In this document: positions 37,141 to 47,211 of the stretch, piece by piece | How the letters are laid out: every line of letters begins with the position of its first letter | Position numbering within the stretch: position 1 is the stretch's first letter | From: Gammaproteobacteria bacterium | Lineage (GTDB): Bacteria; Pseudomonadota; Gammaproteobacteria; Pseudomonadales; Azotimanducaceae | Assembly (NCBI GenBank): GCA_026706385.1 | Contig: JAPOYV010000114.1 | Location: 157,168 to 221,167, forward strand | Length of the DNA: 64,000 nucleotides | Direction of reading: 5' to 3' | Notes under the pieces: model-generated | What the model was told of the DNA's origin: nothing | What the model saw: only the letters and a program-made list of their open reading frames with translations | Databases searched by the model: none | Program-made: the position numbers and the translations under genes

Positions 37141-38493
37141 ATGGCTCACTACGACTACGACCTGTTCGTCATCGGCGCGGGGTCCGGGGGCGTTCGTGCC
37201 GCGCGCATGTCGGCATCGTTCGGCGCCCGCGTCGCGATCGCCGAGGAACGCTATCTCGGCGGCACCTGCGTGAACGTCGGCTGCGTGCCCAAGAAACTCT
37301 TCGTCTACGGCGCGCATTTCGCCGAAGACTTCGAGGACGCCGCGGGCTACGGCTGGCAGGGCAACGGCGCACAGTTCGACTGGCCGACCCTGCGCGACAA
37401 CAAGACCCGCGAGATCGAGAGGCTGAACGGCATCTATCGCGGGCTCCTGACGAACGCGGGCGTAGAGATCCTCGAGGCGCGGGCGGTGCTCGAGGACGCG
37501 CACACGATCCGCGTCGCCGGTTCGACCGTGACGGCCCGCGACATCCTGGTCGCCACAGGCAGTTGGCCCAGCGTGCCGGACTTCCCGGGCCGCGACGCGA
37601 CCATCACCTCGAACGAGGCGTTCTACCTGCCGGAGTTCCCCGACCGCGTGCTGATCCTCGGCGGCGGCTACATCGCGGTCGAGTTCGCCGGGATCTTCGC
37701 GGGCCTCGGCGCCGAGGTCACCTTGGCCTACCGCGGGGAGTTGTTCCTGCGCGGCTTCGACGAAGGCATCCGCCGTTTCGTCCTCGACGAGATGACGACC
37801 AAGGGCGTGACCGTGGCCACGTCCAAGCGCATCGAGTCCATCGAGCACGCCGATGGGACGAAACGGTGCCGTTTCGACGACGGTACCAGCCTCGACGTGG
37901 ACCTCGTGCTTGTCGCCACCGGCCGGCGCCCCGCGAGCACCGGGCTGGGGCTGGAAGCCGCCGGCGTTGCGCTGGCCGAGAACGGTGCCGTCGTCGTCGA
38001 CGATGCCTATCGGACCAGCGTGCCCAACATCTACGCCATCGGGGACGTGATCGACCGGATGCAACTGACGCCGGTCGCCATTGCCGAGGGGATGTGCATC
38101 GCGCACAACCTGTTCCGTGGCGAAGAGCGCCGTATCAACTACGCCAACGTGCCGACGGCGATCTTCTGCCAGCCCAACATCGGCACGGTCGGCCCGACCG
38201 AGGAGGAGGCGCGGCAACGCTACGCCAACCTCGTGGTCTACGAATCCGCGTTCAAGCCGATGAAACACACGCTCTCGGGTCGCCCCGAACGCACGCTGAT
38301 GAAGCTCCTGGTCAACGCCGACGACGACCGGGTTGTCGCCGCGCACATGTGCGGCCCGGAGGCGGGCGAGATCATCCAGGGCTTGAGCGTGGCCATTACG
38401 GCGGGCGCGACGAAGGCGGACTTCGATGCCACGATCGGCATCCATCCGACGGCCGCGGAAGAGTTTGTGACGATGCGCGATGTGACGAGGTAG
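37141..38493 (+). CDS. gor: Glutathione-disulfide reductase
   Basis: A 450-residue flavoprotein of full family length. FAD-binding [11 protein letters not shown] near 12-22, the redox disulfide Cys43-VNVG-Cys48, NADPH-binding [12 protein letters not shown] near 178, and the C-terminal His435-Glu440 pair (IHPTAAEE) are present. The second dinucleotide site has Arg-rich residues (YRGE, FLRGF) that fit NADPH. It keeps glutathione reduced in the cytoplasm. The gene is divergent from UDP-glucose dehydrogenase with 99 bp between, and 4 bp precede the alkaline phosphatase gene. Confidence 0.93.
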   Translation: MAHYDYDLFVIGAGSGGVRAARMSASFGARVAIAEERYLGGTCVNVGCVPKKLFVYGAHFAEDFEDAAGYGWQGNGAQFDWPTLRDNKTREIERLNGIYRGLLTNAGVEILEARAVLEDAHTIRVAGSTVTARDILVATGSWPSVPDFPGRDATITSNEAFYLPEFPDRVLILGGGYIAVEFAGIFAGLGAEVTLAYRGELFLRGFDEGIRRFVLDEMTTKGVTVATSKRIESIEHADGTKRCRFDDGTSLDVDLVLVATGRRPASTGLGLEAAGVALAENGAVVVDDAYRTSVPNIYAIGDVIDRMQLTPVAIAEGMCIAHNLFRGEERRINYANVPTAIFCQPNIGTVGPTEEEARQRYANLVVYESAFKPMKHTLSGRPERTLMKLLVNADDDRVVAAHMCGPEAGEIIQGLSVAITAGATKADFDATIGIHPTAAEEFVTMRDVTR

Positions 38494-38497
38494 ATCC

Positions 38498-39892
38498 ATG
38501 AAAAACAACTGGTTGAAACTGGTCCTTAGTGTGTTTTGTGCCGTCTTTGGCGTGGCGGCGGGTGCCGCGCCGACAGACGACGGGATTCGCAACGTCATCC
38601 TCTTCGTCGGCGACGGCATGGGCGTCTCCACCGTCACCGCGGCGCGCATCTTCGCTGGCCAGCAGCGCGGCGAGCCGGGCGAGGAGGGCTACCTCTCGTT
38701 CGAGGAGTTCCCGCATCTCGCGTTGATCAAGACCTACAACGTCGACGCCCAGGTGCCCGACTCGGCCGGCACGATGACGGCGCTGGTCACGGGGCACAAA
38801 GCCCGGGCCGGCGTCCTCAGCATCGCGCCCGCAGCAGCCCGCGGGGACTGCGCCGCAGGTGCTCAGAACGTCCTGACCACGTTGCTCGAAGAAGCCGAGC
38901 AGCAGGGCTTGAAGACCGGGCTCGTGTCGACCGCGCGCATCACCCACGCCACACCGGCTGCGGCCTACGCCCATGCGCCCGACCGCAATTGGGAACTCGA
39001 CGCCGCGGTACCCGAGAACGCGCGGGAGGGCTGCAAGGACATCGCCCGCCAACTGATCGAATTCCCGTACGGCGACGGCGTCGACGTCGTGCTCGGCGGC
39101 GGTCGTGCGATGTTCTTGCCCGCGACGATGGCGGATCCGGAGGACGAGGGCCTCACCGGCTACCGGCAGGACGGCCGCAACCTGATCGAGGAGTGGCTGG
39201 CCGGCGACGACGCCCGGCGCTTCGTCCACGACCAGGCCGGTTTCAGCGCGCTTCCGGCCGAGGGCCAGGTGATCGGCCTCTTCGAGGTTTCGCACATGGA
39301 ACACGAAGCCGATCGCCCCAACGACACGGCTGGCGAACCGGCGCTGGCTGACATGACGCGCTTCGCCATCGACCGGGTCGCTGGTGGGCCTGGCTACTTC
39401 CTGATCGTCGAAGCCGGTCGCATCGACCACGCCCACCACGCCGGCAACGCCTATCGGGCCTTGACCGACACCGTCGCATTCGCGGACGCCGTCGCCGTTG
39501 CCCAGACCATGACCGATCCCGGCAGTACTCTGATCATCGTGACCGCGGATCACAGCCACACGCTGACGATCTCGGGCTACCCGGCGCGCGGCAACCCGAT
39601 ACTCGGCTTCGCCGCGAACGCAGCGGGCGAGGCGCTAACGGACGCGGCCGGCATCCCTTATACGACGCTGGGCTATGCCAACGGTCCCGGTGCCGAGCGG
39701 GGCGCGGAGGAACTTAAGCCCACCGATCGGGACTATCGGCAAACGGCCACGCATCCGATGGCGGCGGAGACCCATGCGGGCGAGGACGTTCCGGCGTATG
39801 CCTACGGCGTCAACGCGGCCCGCGTCGGCGGCGTGATGGATCAGCACGAGTTGCACGCGGTGATGCGCGAAGCCCTGTTCGGCGCACCTTAA
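38498..39892 (+). CDS. Alkaline phosphatase (PhoA type), secreted
   Basis: A 464-residue protein with a signal peptide (about 1-23, cleavage near AGA-AP). Metal and nucleophile blocks are present: FVGDGMG near 32-38, the catalytic serine Ser89 in [21 protein letters not shown] near 306, and TADHSH near 348. It releases phosphate from monoesters in the periplasm. It is 4 bp after gor and 25 bp before the AGCS symporter gene. Cys at about 128 and 181 could form a disulfide. Together with the GDPD gene and the adenosine deaminase it supports scavenging of phosphate and nucleosides. Confidence 0.9.
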   Translation: MKNNWLKLVLSVFCAVFGVAAGAAPTDDGIRNVILFVGDGMGVSTVTAARIFAGQQRGEPGEEGYLSFEEFPHLALIKTYNVDAQVPDSAGTMTALVTGHKARAGVLSIAPAAARGDCAAGAQNVLTTLLEEAEQQGLKTGLVSTARITHATPAAAYAHAPDRNWELDAAVPENAREGCKDIARQLIEFPYGDGVDVVLGGGRAMFLPATMADPEDEGLTGYRQDGRNLIEEWLAGDDARRFVHDQAGFSALPAEGQVIGLFEVSHMEHEADRPNDTAGEPALADMTRFAIDRVAGGPGYFLIVEAGRIDHAHHAGNAYRALTDTVAFADAVAVAQTMTDPGSTLIIVTADHSHTLTISGYPARGNPILGFAANAAGEALTDAAGIPYTTLGYANGPGAERGAEELKPTDRDYRQTATHPMAAETHAGEDVPAYAYGVNAARVGGVMDQHELHAVMREALFGAP

Positions 39893-39917
39893 GCGGCGCT
39901 GCCGGGGAGGGGAGATC

Positions 39918-41612
39918 ATGGCCGCTTTCGAGGGCTTCCTGCACACCCTCGACGGGCTCTTGGGCGCGGCGGTCTACTTCCCGTGGGTGCTGCTTCTGGT
40001 GGGGCTTTTCTTCACGCTCTACCTCGGGTTTCCGCAGATCCGCTACTTCAAGCGGGCGTGGGGCATCCTCTCCGGTCGCCACACCCGTCCCGACGCCGAA
40101 GGCGACACGTCTCATTTCCAGGCCTTGTCGACCGCCCTGTCTGGGACCGTCGGCACCGGCAATATCGGCGGCGTCGCGCTTGCGATCTCCCTCGGCGGCC
40201 CGGCCGCGCTGTTCTGGATGTGGGCGACCGCCTTCGTGGGCATGACGACGAAATTCGTGGAGGTCACCATCTCCCACAAGTACCGCGTCAAGGACGACCA
40301 GGGCCGGATCGCGGGCGGCCCCATGTACTTCATGGAGCGCGGCTTGCCCCTCGATCTCGACCTCGGCGGCGACCGCGTCCTGCGCTTCGGGAAGTGGCTG
40401 GCGGTGTTCTTCGCCATCGCCACGGTCTTAAGCACGCTCGGCTCCGGAAATATGCCGCAGAGCAACAACATGGCGTCCGGGCTTAACGCGTCGTTCGGCA
40501 TCCCCACCTGGGTGAGCGGCGCCGTACTGGCGACGGCGATGTTCCTCGTCATCATCGGCGGCATCAAGTGGATCGCGCGCGTCGCCTCGACCATCGTGCC
40601 GGTGATGGGCGTGCTCTACACGATCGGCGCCTTCGCGGTGATCGCCTCGAACCTCGACCAGGTCGTGCCGTCGTTCGTGGCCGTGTTTCGCGATGCGTTC
40701 ACTGGGTCGGCGGCGGGTGGCGGGTTCCTCGGCGCGAGCTTTGCGTATGCCTTCAACCGCGGCGTGAACCGTGGCCTCTTCTCCAATGAGGCGGGGCAGG
40801 GGTCGGCACCGATCGCCCACGCCGCCGCGCGGGGCGACGAGCCCGTCTCGGAAGGCATGGTGTCGCTGCTCGAGCCTTTCATCGACACGCTCATCATCTG
40901 CACTCTGACAGGCCTTGTGATCCTGTCGTCCGGGGTCTGGAAGGAGAAGTTCGACAACGAGTTCCAGGCCTTCGACACCGACTTCATCGCCGGGGTCTAC
41001 TCGGACGACAACCCGGCGGACGTGCAGGTCCTGTTCGACCATCTGCACGGCCACGCGCCGCTGGCGGGGGCCGATGGCACGTTCGACGTGGTGGACGGCC
41101 GGCTCGACGGGGCAGCGGTCACGGTGCTGCACAACCGCTCAGTGGCCGAGGACGTCGTGTTTCTGGCGGACGGCGTGCCCCTTACGGGCGAGATCACCAT
41201 CGCGGACGGCGTGCTGGTCGACGACGTCGCCATGCACGGCAAGTCGCTCCTGCACTCCGTGCCGTTGACGGCCGAGGCCTTCAAGCAGAGCTTCCTCGGC
41301 GACTACGGGCAGTACGCCGTCACGCTGGGGCTGGTGCTGTTCGCGTTCAGCACGGCGGTCGCGTGGTCGTATTACGGCGACCGGGCGGTCACGTACCTGT
41401 TCGGCGGCTCCACGGCGGCCGTGTTGCCGTACCGGTTGCTCTACGTGGCGGCGTTCTTTCTGGCCACCGTGGTCGACACGTCGCTCGTCTGGCTGGTCTC
41501 GGCCGTCACGCTGGCCCTGATGGCCTTGCCGAACCTGTTCGGCATCGTGCTGCTGGCGCGCGAGATGAAGGCCACGGTGCGCGACTATTGGCGTGGGCTG
41601 GACTCGTCCTGA
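39918..41612 (+). CDS. Sodium:alanine/glycine symporter (AGCS family) with a large internal insertion
   Basis: A 564-residue transporter; typical members are about 450-500. The N-terminal part has [12 protein letters not shown] near 75 and [10 protein letters not shown] near 134, and the middle has [17 protein letters not shown] near 290, all AGCS marks. Between two membrane helices, about residues 345-450, lies a soluble, Asp/Gly/Val-rich insertion that is mostly beta-like. After it the last helices ([29 protein letters not shown]) resume normally. It moves small neutral amino acids with Na+. The insert would be on one side of the membrane, and its role is unknown. Confidence 0.88.
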   Translation: MAAFEGFLHTLDGLLGAAVYFPWVLLLVGLFFTLYLGFPQIRYFKRAWGILSGRHTRPDAEGDTSHFQALSTALSGTVGTGNIGGVALAISLGGPAALFWMWATAFVGMTTKFVEVTISHKYRVKDDQGRIAGGPMYFMERGLPLDLDLGGDRVLRFGKWLAVFFAIATVLSTLGSGNMPQSNNMASGLNASFGIPTWVSGAVLATAMFLVIIGGIKWIARVASTIVPVMGVLYTIGAFAVIASNLDQVVPSFVAVFRDAFTGSAAGGGFLGASFAYAFNRGVNRGLFSNEAGQGSAPIAHAAARGDEPVSEGMVSLLEPFIDTLIICTLTGLVILSSGVWKEKFDNEFQAFDTDFIAGVYSDDNPADVQVLFDHLHGHAPLAGADGTFDVVDGRLDGAAVTVLHNRSVAEDVVFLADGVPLTGEITIADGVLVDDVAMHGKSLLHSVPLTAEAFKQSFLGDYGQYAVTLGLVLFAFSTAVAWSYYGDRAVTYLFGGSTAAVLPYRLLYVAAFFLATVVDTSLVWLVSAVTLALMALPNLFGIVLLAREMKATVRDYWRGLDSS

Positions 41613-41633
41613 GACGGTGCAGCGGCGACGCGC

Positions 41634-43439
41634 CTAATCATCCAGTGTGCAGGCCTCGCACAATGCGTAGACGTGTCGCGGATCGTTGAACGCGACGATC
41701 GGCCGCAACTGTTCGGCCAAGTGGCTCGCGATGCCGGGTGACTGGTCGGAGTTCCTTGCGAGGCCGAGGTTCTCCATGGCCTGTTGCAGCAACATCTCTT
41801 GCGGCGACAGAGGCTCCTCGATGTAGCGCACTTTGAAGCGCTCGACATCCGCCAGCGCCGCGGCGCTGTCGACGGCGTCGGCGAGATGGCCGAGGTGGTC
41901 CACGAGGCCCAGTTCGTGCGCGCGCTCGCCAGTCCAGACGCGGCCTTCGGCGACGGCTTCGACTTCCTCGGTGGTCATGTCCCGTCCGCTTGCCACCAAA
42001 TCGATGAACTGCCGATAGCCGTAGTCGACCGTGGCCTGAAGAACGCGGGCCGTGGCATCGCTGATCCCGCCGGTGGTGGAGTCGCCCACGAGCGGTCCGG
42101 TGCGTACGCCGTCGTAGGTCACGCCGACGCGGCCCAAGGTCTCCTCGAACGTCGGCACGAGCCCAAAGATGCCGATCGATCCCGTGATCGTCGTCGGCGC
42201 CGCCCAGATCTCGTCAGCGGTCGCCGCGATCCAATAGCCACCGGACGCCGCCGTGCCGGCCATCGACGCGACCACGGGCTTGCCCGCCTCCTGCACGCGC
42301 ACGACTTCGCGGCGGATGATCTCGGATGCCAAAGCGCTGCCGCCTCCCGAGTCGATGCGCAGGACGACGGCCTTGACCGCGTCGTCCTCGCGCGCTTGGC
42401 GGAGCAGTCCGGCCATGGTCTTGGCGCCGATGGTGCCGCGCGGCGCTTCGCCCATGACGATCGACCCCGACGCCGCGATGACGCCGATGACGTCTCCGAA
42501 CAGCGGCGGGATGCGGGGCTGGACGTAGTCGCCGAATCCCACGCGGCGATAGGACTCGCCGTCTTCGCCGACGACCTCCCGGAGGCGGTCCGTCACTTCC
42601 TGGTTCACCAGGATCCCGTCCACGAGACCGTGCTGCAGGGCCAGTTCCGCTGCGTTGCCGCTGAGCCCGGCGAGCAGTTCGTCGTACCGGGCAACGTAGT
42701 CGATGAACGCCTCGGGCTCGATGCCGCGGTTCTCGGCGACCCGTTGCACGTACCGCGACCACAGGCTGTCAACGAGGGCCTGGTTGGCTTCCCTGGCCGC
42801 GGGGGACATGTCCGTGCGCGTATAGGGCTCGACGAACTCCTTGTACGTCCCGACGCGGAAAACGTGCACGTTGACGTCGAGCAGGTCGAAAAGGCCCTGG
42901 TAGTAGTTGCGGAACATCCCGTAGCCGGTGGGCATGACATCCCCCATGGGATGGACGTAGATCTCGTCGGCGAAGCTCGCGAGGTAGTACTGGTCGCGGC
43001 CGTAGAAGCGACTCTTGGCGACGATCGTCTTGCCCTCGTCTTCCCGGAACTTCTGGAGCGCGGCGCCGAGCACCTCGAGTTGGGCCGGCGCGACGTAGCC
43101 CAGCGAGGTGACGTCGAGAACCAGCGTGCTGATGCGGTCGTCGTCGCGCGCCTTGGCGATGCCGTCGAGGAGATCCGGGAGGACGGTCTGGCCCTGCATC
43201 CCGCCGGTGAGCAGCGAGAGCGGATCCTGGGCGCCGGCCTGCTCGACGATGGAACCGCCGGGGGCTGCCACCAGGGCGCCGCCGTCCGGCACTTCGACGG
43301 GGTCGGGCCCCGCGAACAGCAGCACGATGCCGAGAGCGATGATCGCCAGGATCAGCAGGTTGGCGATCGTGACACGCAGGAATGCCAACCCGCGCCCGAT
43401 GCCGACGAAAAAGGCCTTCAACATGTCAAAGATGGACAT
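41634..43439 (-). CDS. sppA: Signal peptide peptidase SppA, 67K type
   Basis: A 601-residue membrane-anchored serine protease, the size of the E. coli enzyme. One N-terminal membrane helix (about 22-43) is followed by two tandem S49 domains. The catalytic dyad is visible: Lys200 in GTYKEFVEPYTR and Ser399 in TAASGGYW. It degrades cleaved signal peptides in the membrane. It is convergent with the AGCS gene, and 48 bp downstream of the alpha/beta-hydrolase gene on the same strand. Confidence 0.93.
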   Translation of the reverse strand: MSIFDMLKAFFVGIGRGLAFLRVTIANLLILAIIALGIVLLFAGPDPVEVPDGGALVAAPGGSIVEQAGAQDPLSLLTGGMQGQTVLPDLLDGIAKARDDDRISTLVLDVTSLGYVAPAQLEVLGAALQKFREDEGKTIVAKSRFYGRDQYYLASFADEIYVHPMGDVMPTGYGMFRNYYQGLFDLLDVNVHVFRVGTYKEFVEPYTRTDMSPAAREANQALVDSLWSRYVQRVAENRGIEPEAFIDYVARYDELLAGLSGNAAELALQHGLVDGILVNQEVTDRLREVVGEDGESYRRVGFGDYVQPRIPPLFGDVIGVIAASGSIVMGEAPRGTIGAKTMAGLLRQAREDDAVKAVVLRIDSGGGSALASEIIRREVVRVQEAGKPVVASMAGTAASGGYWIAATADEIWAAPTTITGSIGIFGLVPTFEETLGRVGVTYDGVRTGPLVGDSTTGGISDATARVLQATVDYGYRQFIDLVASGRDMTTEEVEAVAEGRVWTGERAHELGLVDHLGHLADAVDSAAALADVERFKVRYIEEPLSPQEMLLQQAMENLGLARNSDQSPGIASHLAEQLRPIVAFNDPRHVYALCEACTLDD

Positions 43440-43487
43440 GGCACGCGCCTCAACAGCATAAGACGTCGAATTGTAAACAACGGCGCA

Positions 43488-44246
43488 CTACCGGAGTGTC
43501 AGGATGTGCACGACGGCATCGCGCATGGCTGTGCGCAGTTCCTCCGCGTGTGTCAGCCAAACCGTGTGCGCCGCCCCCTCGATCTCGACGTAGCGCCCGT
43601 TCGGCATCAGGGCCGCCAATTGCCGGGTCGGCCAGCTTGGCCGGATGTCCTCCGCGCCGTTGATGAACGTGGCGGGAATCGCGAGGTCGGCGATCTCCCG
43701 GAACATCTCGGGGCGCTTGATGTACTCCCGCCACGTCCGGTTGCCGATACTGTTGACGTTCTCGTCGGCCTTGAACACGACGCCACCGAGGTCCTCGCCA
43801 ACACGCTCGAGGTTCTTGTGGTAGGTCGCGCTCCACGTTCGGTCGTTGACCACGTTGCCGCCGGCGATGCCGACGAGACCAAGAGCCCTCCCGGGGTAGC
43901 GGAGCGCGTAGGCTAGCGCGGCGCTGGGGCCGAAACTGTGCCCGCCGACGATGCAACGTTCGATGCCGTAGGCATGGCGCACCGCCTCGGCGTCATCGAA
44001 GAGGGTGTCGACGTCGTAGCGGCCGTCCCAATCGGAGCGGCCGCAGCCCCGCGGCTCGAAGCGGACGACTTCGCACAGGTCCTCGATCATGGCCGCGACC
44101 GGAGCGAGGTAGTCGTCGCAGCCGGGGCCGCCGTTGAACATCAGGAACGGCGTCCCGGTTCCCGTCGAGCATGTCCAAAGCCGGGCCTCGCCCGAACGCA
44201 CGTACCGTTCTTGCATCTTGTCGTCCGTCGTCGTGGGGCCGCGCAT
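43488..44246 (-). CDS. Alpha/beta-hydrolase (proline iminopeptidase-like)
   Basis: About 252 residues from the ATG at 44246; the open frame goes to 44345 but overlaps the divergent murF. Oxyanion segment FNGGPGCDD and the nucleophile GGHSFG resemble proline iminopeptidases, with acid Asp likely in FINGAEDIRP and base His in GAAHTVW. The exact substrate is unknown, and many proteins of this type are plain esterases. The other possible start is the Met at 44216. Confidence 0.8.
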   Translation of the reverse strand: MRGPTTTDDKMQERYVRSGEARLWTCSTGTGTPFLMFNGGPGCDDYLAPVAAMIEDLCEVVRFEPRGCGRSDWDGRYDVDTLFDDAEAVRHAYGIERCIVGGHSFGPSAALAYALRYPGRALGLVGIAGGNVVNDRTWSATYHKNLERVGEDLGGVVFKADENVNSIGNRTWREYIKRPEMFREIADLAIPATFINGAEDIRPSWPTRQLAALMPNGRYVEIEGAAHTVWLTHAEELRTAMRDAVVHILTLR

Positions 44247-44302
44247 CTTAACCAACGACTGTGCGCCTTGAGCGCCCGGCGAGGGTGTGGTGAAGTGGCG
44301 AC

Positions 44303-45655
44303 GTGGACAGGAGCCTTTGGTCGTACAGGGAGTTGACCGATGCACTCGGTCTGCCGCGCGCAGCGGGGCCGGACGTGTGTGGCATTGCGATCGACTCGCG
44401 GCTGACCGAACCAGGCGACCTTTTCGTGGCGCTGCCCGGGGACCCCGGTCCCCGTTTCCAGGCGACGGTGCGATCCGACCGGGATGGCCACGACTTCGTG
44501 CCCCATGCCGTCGAGAACGGCGCCGTCGCCGTTCTCGTCCATCGCGCCATCGCTGACCACGGGATCGCCCAGCTGCAGGTTTCGGACACGTTGGATGGGC
44601 TCTGGGCCTTGGGCCGCGCGGGCCGGGAAAGGATCGCTGGCCCTGTCGTGGCGGTCACGGGCAGCAGCGGCAAGACGACGTTCAAGTCGTTTGCCGCAGC
44701 CGCACTCGGCGCGTTCGCGACGTCCGGAAGCCTCAACAACCACATCGGTGTGCCGCTTTCCTTGGCGCGAACGCCGCGCGGTTCCACCGCGGCGATCTAC
44801 GAGATCGGCACCAACCATCCCGGCGAGATCGAACCGCTCGCCCGACTCGCCGAACCCGACGTGGCAGTCCTGCTGAACGTCCATCCCGCGCACATCGAGA
44901 ACTTCGGCTCGCTCGACGCCATCCGCGAAGAGAAGACGACGATTGCTCTCGGGCTCAAGCCGGGCGGGACCTTCGTGCGTCCGACCCACATCGCTGGCCC
45001 GGGGCGCTCGCTGACGTTCGGCACCGATACGGCGGCCGACGTTCGACTGGTCCGTTCAGCGGGCATAGTCGCGGAGTTCGAGACCCCGGCTGGACGCTTC
45101 GAGTGCGCCGTGCCGGGCGGCGGCGAACATCGGGCGATGTCGGCCTGCGCGCTCGTGGCCGTGCTGGTCGCGCTGGACTTGCCGCTGGCTCGCCTGCATC
45201 GCCTGGTTGACGAGGCCGTGCCGAAAGGGCGCGGCGACCGGGCGTCCGTCCGGGGGATCACCGTGATCGACGAGAGCTACAACGCGAACCCGGCGAGCAT
45301 GGCGGCGACGCTCACCGCATTCGGTACCGAACCCGGCCGCCGGATCGCGATCCTGGGCGACATGTTGGAACTGGGGGAGGGTGCACCCCGCTACCACGCG
45401 GACCTCGCCGGACACTGCGGCCCAATCGACGGCGTCTTCTGCGTCGGCGAGCAGATCCGCGTTCTGTACGACGCCCTGGCGCCGGGCCAACGCCTGGGAT
45501 TCGCCGACCATCCGGATGCGGCTTTCGTCGATCTTTGCGCGACGGCGCTGCGCCCGGGAGACCGCGTGCTGGTCAAGGCATCCAACGGAATCTTCTGGGC
45601 GAACGGCTTCGTCGATGCCCTGGTCGCGGCGCTCGACCGCGCAGATGACGTATGA
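44303..45655 (+). CDS. murF: UDP-N-acetylmuramoyl-tripeptide--D-alanyl-D-alanine ligase (MurF-like)
   Basis: A 450-residue Mur ligase starting at GTG 44303. The N-terminal substrate domain has IDSRLTEPGDLFVALPG; the ATP loop TGSSGKTTFKS lies near 115-125; NNHIGVPLSLAR near 145 and ESYNANPASMAATL near 325 are MurF marks. It adds D-Ala-D-Ala to the peptidoglycan precursor. It stands alone, away from any dcw cluster genes in the window, so it could be the only MurF or a second copy. It overlaps an alternative start of the moaA gene. Confidence 0.87.
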   Translation: MDRSLWSYRELTDALGLPRAAGPDVCGIAIDSRLTEPGDLFVALPGDPGPRFQATVRSDRDGHDFVPHAVENGAVAVLVHRAIADHGIAQLQVSDTLDGLWALGRAGRERIAGPVVAVTGSSGKTTFKSFAAAALGAFATSGSLNNHIGVPLSLARTPRGSTAAIYEIGTNHPGEIEPLARLAEPDVAVLLNVHPAHIENFGSLDAIREEKTTIALGLKPGGTFVRPTHIAGPGRSLTFGTDTAADVRLVRSAGIVAEFETPAGRFECAVPGGGEHRAMSACALVAVLVALDLPLARLHRLVDEAVPKGRGDRASVRGITVIDESYNANPASMAATLTAFGTEPGRRIAILGDMLELGEGAPRYHADLAGHCGPIDGVFCVGEQIRVLYDALAPGQRLGFADHPDAAFVDLCATALRPGDRVLVKASNGIFWANGFVDALVAALDRADDV

Positions 45656-45689
45656 TCGACGTTTCCTTGAGCGAGGGACACCGCGCCGC

Positions 45690-46655
45690 ATGATCGTCGA
45701 CGCCCACGGCCGTCGTTTCCGCAATCTGCGGGTCAGCCTGACCGCGGCGTGCAACTACGCCTGCACGTATTGCGTCCCGAACGGCAAGCGCCTGCAGGCG
45801 GCCGTGGCGGAACTCGGACCGGAGGAGTTGCTGCGGGCCGTCCGCCTGTTGGTGGAGACCGCCGGCATCGACAAGCTGCGCATCACGGGCGGCGAGCCCC
45901 TGCTGTCGCCGAAGTTCGACCATTTCCTGCCGCGGGTGATGCAACTGCCCCTCAAGGACGTCTCCGTCACGACCAACGGCCAGTTCCTGCCGCAGAAGGC
46001 GGATCTCATCGCCGATGCGGGCCTGAAACGCATCAATGTCAGCCTCGATACGCTGAACCCGCATCGGTTCCGCGCCATCGCCCGCAGCGGCGATCTCGAC
46101 ACCGTGCTCGATGGCATCCGCCTCATGCTCGCCGCCGGGCTCAAGGTCAAGGTGAACATGGTGCCGCTCAAGTCCGCCAACGTGGACCAGATCCTGCCGA
46201 TGCTGGACTATTGCCTGGAACGCGGCATCGAACTGCGCTTCATCGAGCTCATGAACATGGGCCATCTGAAGTACGGCCCGGGCTATCAGCGCGATTTCTT
46301 CGGCATGGACGATATACTCGCGCTGATCGGGACGCGCCACGAGTTCGAGCGAACCGACGCGGCCTACGACTCGACATCGGTGCGCTACGAGATCCCCGGC
46401 ATGGGCGTCTTCGGCATCATCGCCAATGAATCGGCGCCGTTCTGCGCCTCGTGCACGCGCCTGCGGCTGTCCTCCAACGGCTACCTGTACGGATGCCTGT
46501 CGAGCAGCAAGCGCCACGCCATCACGGATCTCCTGAAGCTCGACGACGAGCAGGCTCGCACCATCCTGCAGACGCGCTTGATGGGAGCGCTTGGCGACAA
46601 GCAGAGCCTGCAGTTCACCGGCGAGGTCACGGTGATGAAGTTCATCGGGGGCTGA
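45690..46655 (+). CDS. moaA: GTP 3',8-cyclase, radical SAM (MoaA)
   Basis: A 321-residue radical SAM enzyme from ATG 45690; the longer frame to 45645 overlaps murF. The first [4Fe-4S] site is Cys21-x3-Cys25-x2-Cys28, with the SAM motif TGGEPL near 68. The second cluster is C-x2-C-x13-C near residue 255 (CASCTRLRLSSNGYLYGC), and the chain ends with the Gly-Gly tail (KFIGG) needed in MoaA. These marks separate it from PqqE or NirJ relatives. It makes the first intermediate of molybdopterin. No other moa gene is adjacent. Confidence 0.88.
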   Translation: MIVDAHGRRFRNLRVSLTAACNYACTYCVPNGKRLQAAVAELGPEELLRAVRLLVETAGIDKLRITGGEPLLSPKFDHFLPRVMQLPLKDVSVTTNGQFLPQKADLIADAGLKRINVSLDTLNPHRFRAIARSGDLDTVLDGIRLMLAAGLKVKVNMVPLKSANVDQILPMLDYCLERGIELRFIELMNMGHLKYGPGYQRDFFGMDDILALIGTRHEFERTDAAYDSTSVRYEIPGMGVFGIIANESAPFCASCTRLRLSSNGYLYGCLSSSKRHAITDLLKLDDEQARTILQTRLMGALGDKQSLQFTGEVTVMKFIGG

Positions 46656-46674
46656 ATCCCCCGACTCGATCGGC

Positions 46675-47211
46675 ATGCCAAGCCCGTTCCAGGAACTCCT
46701 CGCCACCGCCAAGGACCGCAGCCTTCCGCCCGTCGAGCGCTGGGCGCCCGAGCGCGTTGGGGAAATCGACATCCGCATCGCCGCCAACGGCGATTGGTAC
46801 CACGAGGGCACCCGCATCGAGCGTTTCGCGATCGCCAAGCTCTTCGCCACGATCATGCGCCTGGACGATGGCGCGCACTACCTTGTCAACCCGTATGAAA
46901 AGCTACGAATCCAGGTTGACGACGCCCCGTTTATTGCCACGGACATGGAGTCGCAAGGGGAGGGCGCCGAGCGGCGCATCCTCTTCTCGACCAACGTCGA
47001 CGATGTGGTGTTGGCTGATGCCGAGCACCCCATCGTCGTCGAGGACCGGGATGGGGAACCGCGGCCCTACGTCGAGGTGCGCCGCGGCTTGCGCGCGCTC
47101 ATTGCCCGCAGCGTCTTCTACCGGCTTGTGGACCTTGCGGTGGACGATGGGGACGGCGAGCTGAGCCTGTGGAGCGGGGGTGCCCGTTTCGTGTTGGGCC
47201 ATGCGGAATAG
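46675..47211 (+). CDS. DUF1285-family protein
   Basis: A 178-residue protein with the DUF1285 pattern: PPVERWAPERVGEIDIRIAANGDWYHEGTRI in the first third, then LVNPYEKLRIQVDDAPF and a C-terminal two-stranded domain with YFRLV-like RSVFYRLVDLA. It is small and soluble, of unknown function. It is 20 bp after moaA and its end overlaps the next start by 11 bp. Confidence 0.85.
   Translation: MPSPFQELLATAKDRSLPPVERWAPERVGEIDIRIAANGDWYHEGTRIERFAIAKLFATIMRLDDGAHYLVNPYEKLRIQVDDAPFIATDMESQGEGAERRILFSTNVDDVVLADAEHPIVVEDRDGEPRPYVEVRRGLRALIARSVFYRLVDLAVDDGDGELSLWSGGARFVLGHAE

Noticed and set aside
37042..38649. Upstream extension of the UDP-glucose dehydrogenase frame
   Set aside because: It runs antisense through gor; the natural start [12 protein letters not shown] is at 37041.
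41784..43916. 710-codon plus-strand frame opposite sppA
   Set aside because: A high-GC antisense shadow; SppA has both catalytic residues and full length.
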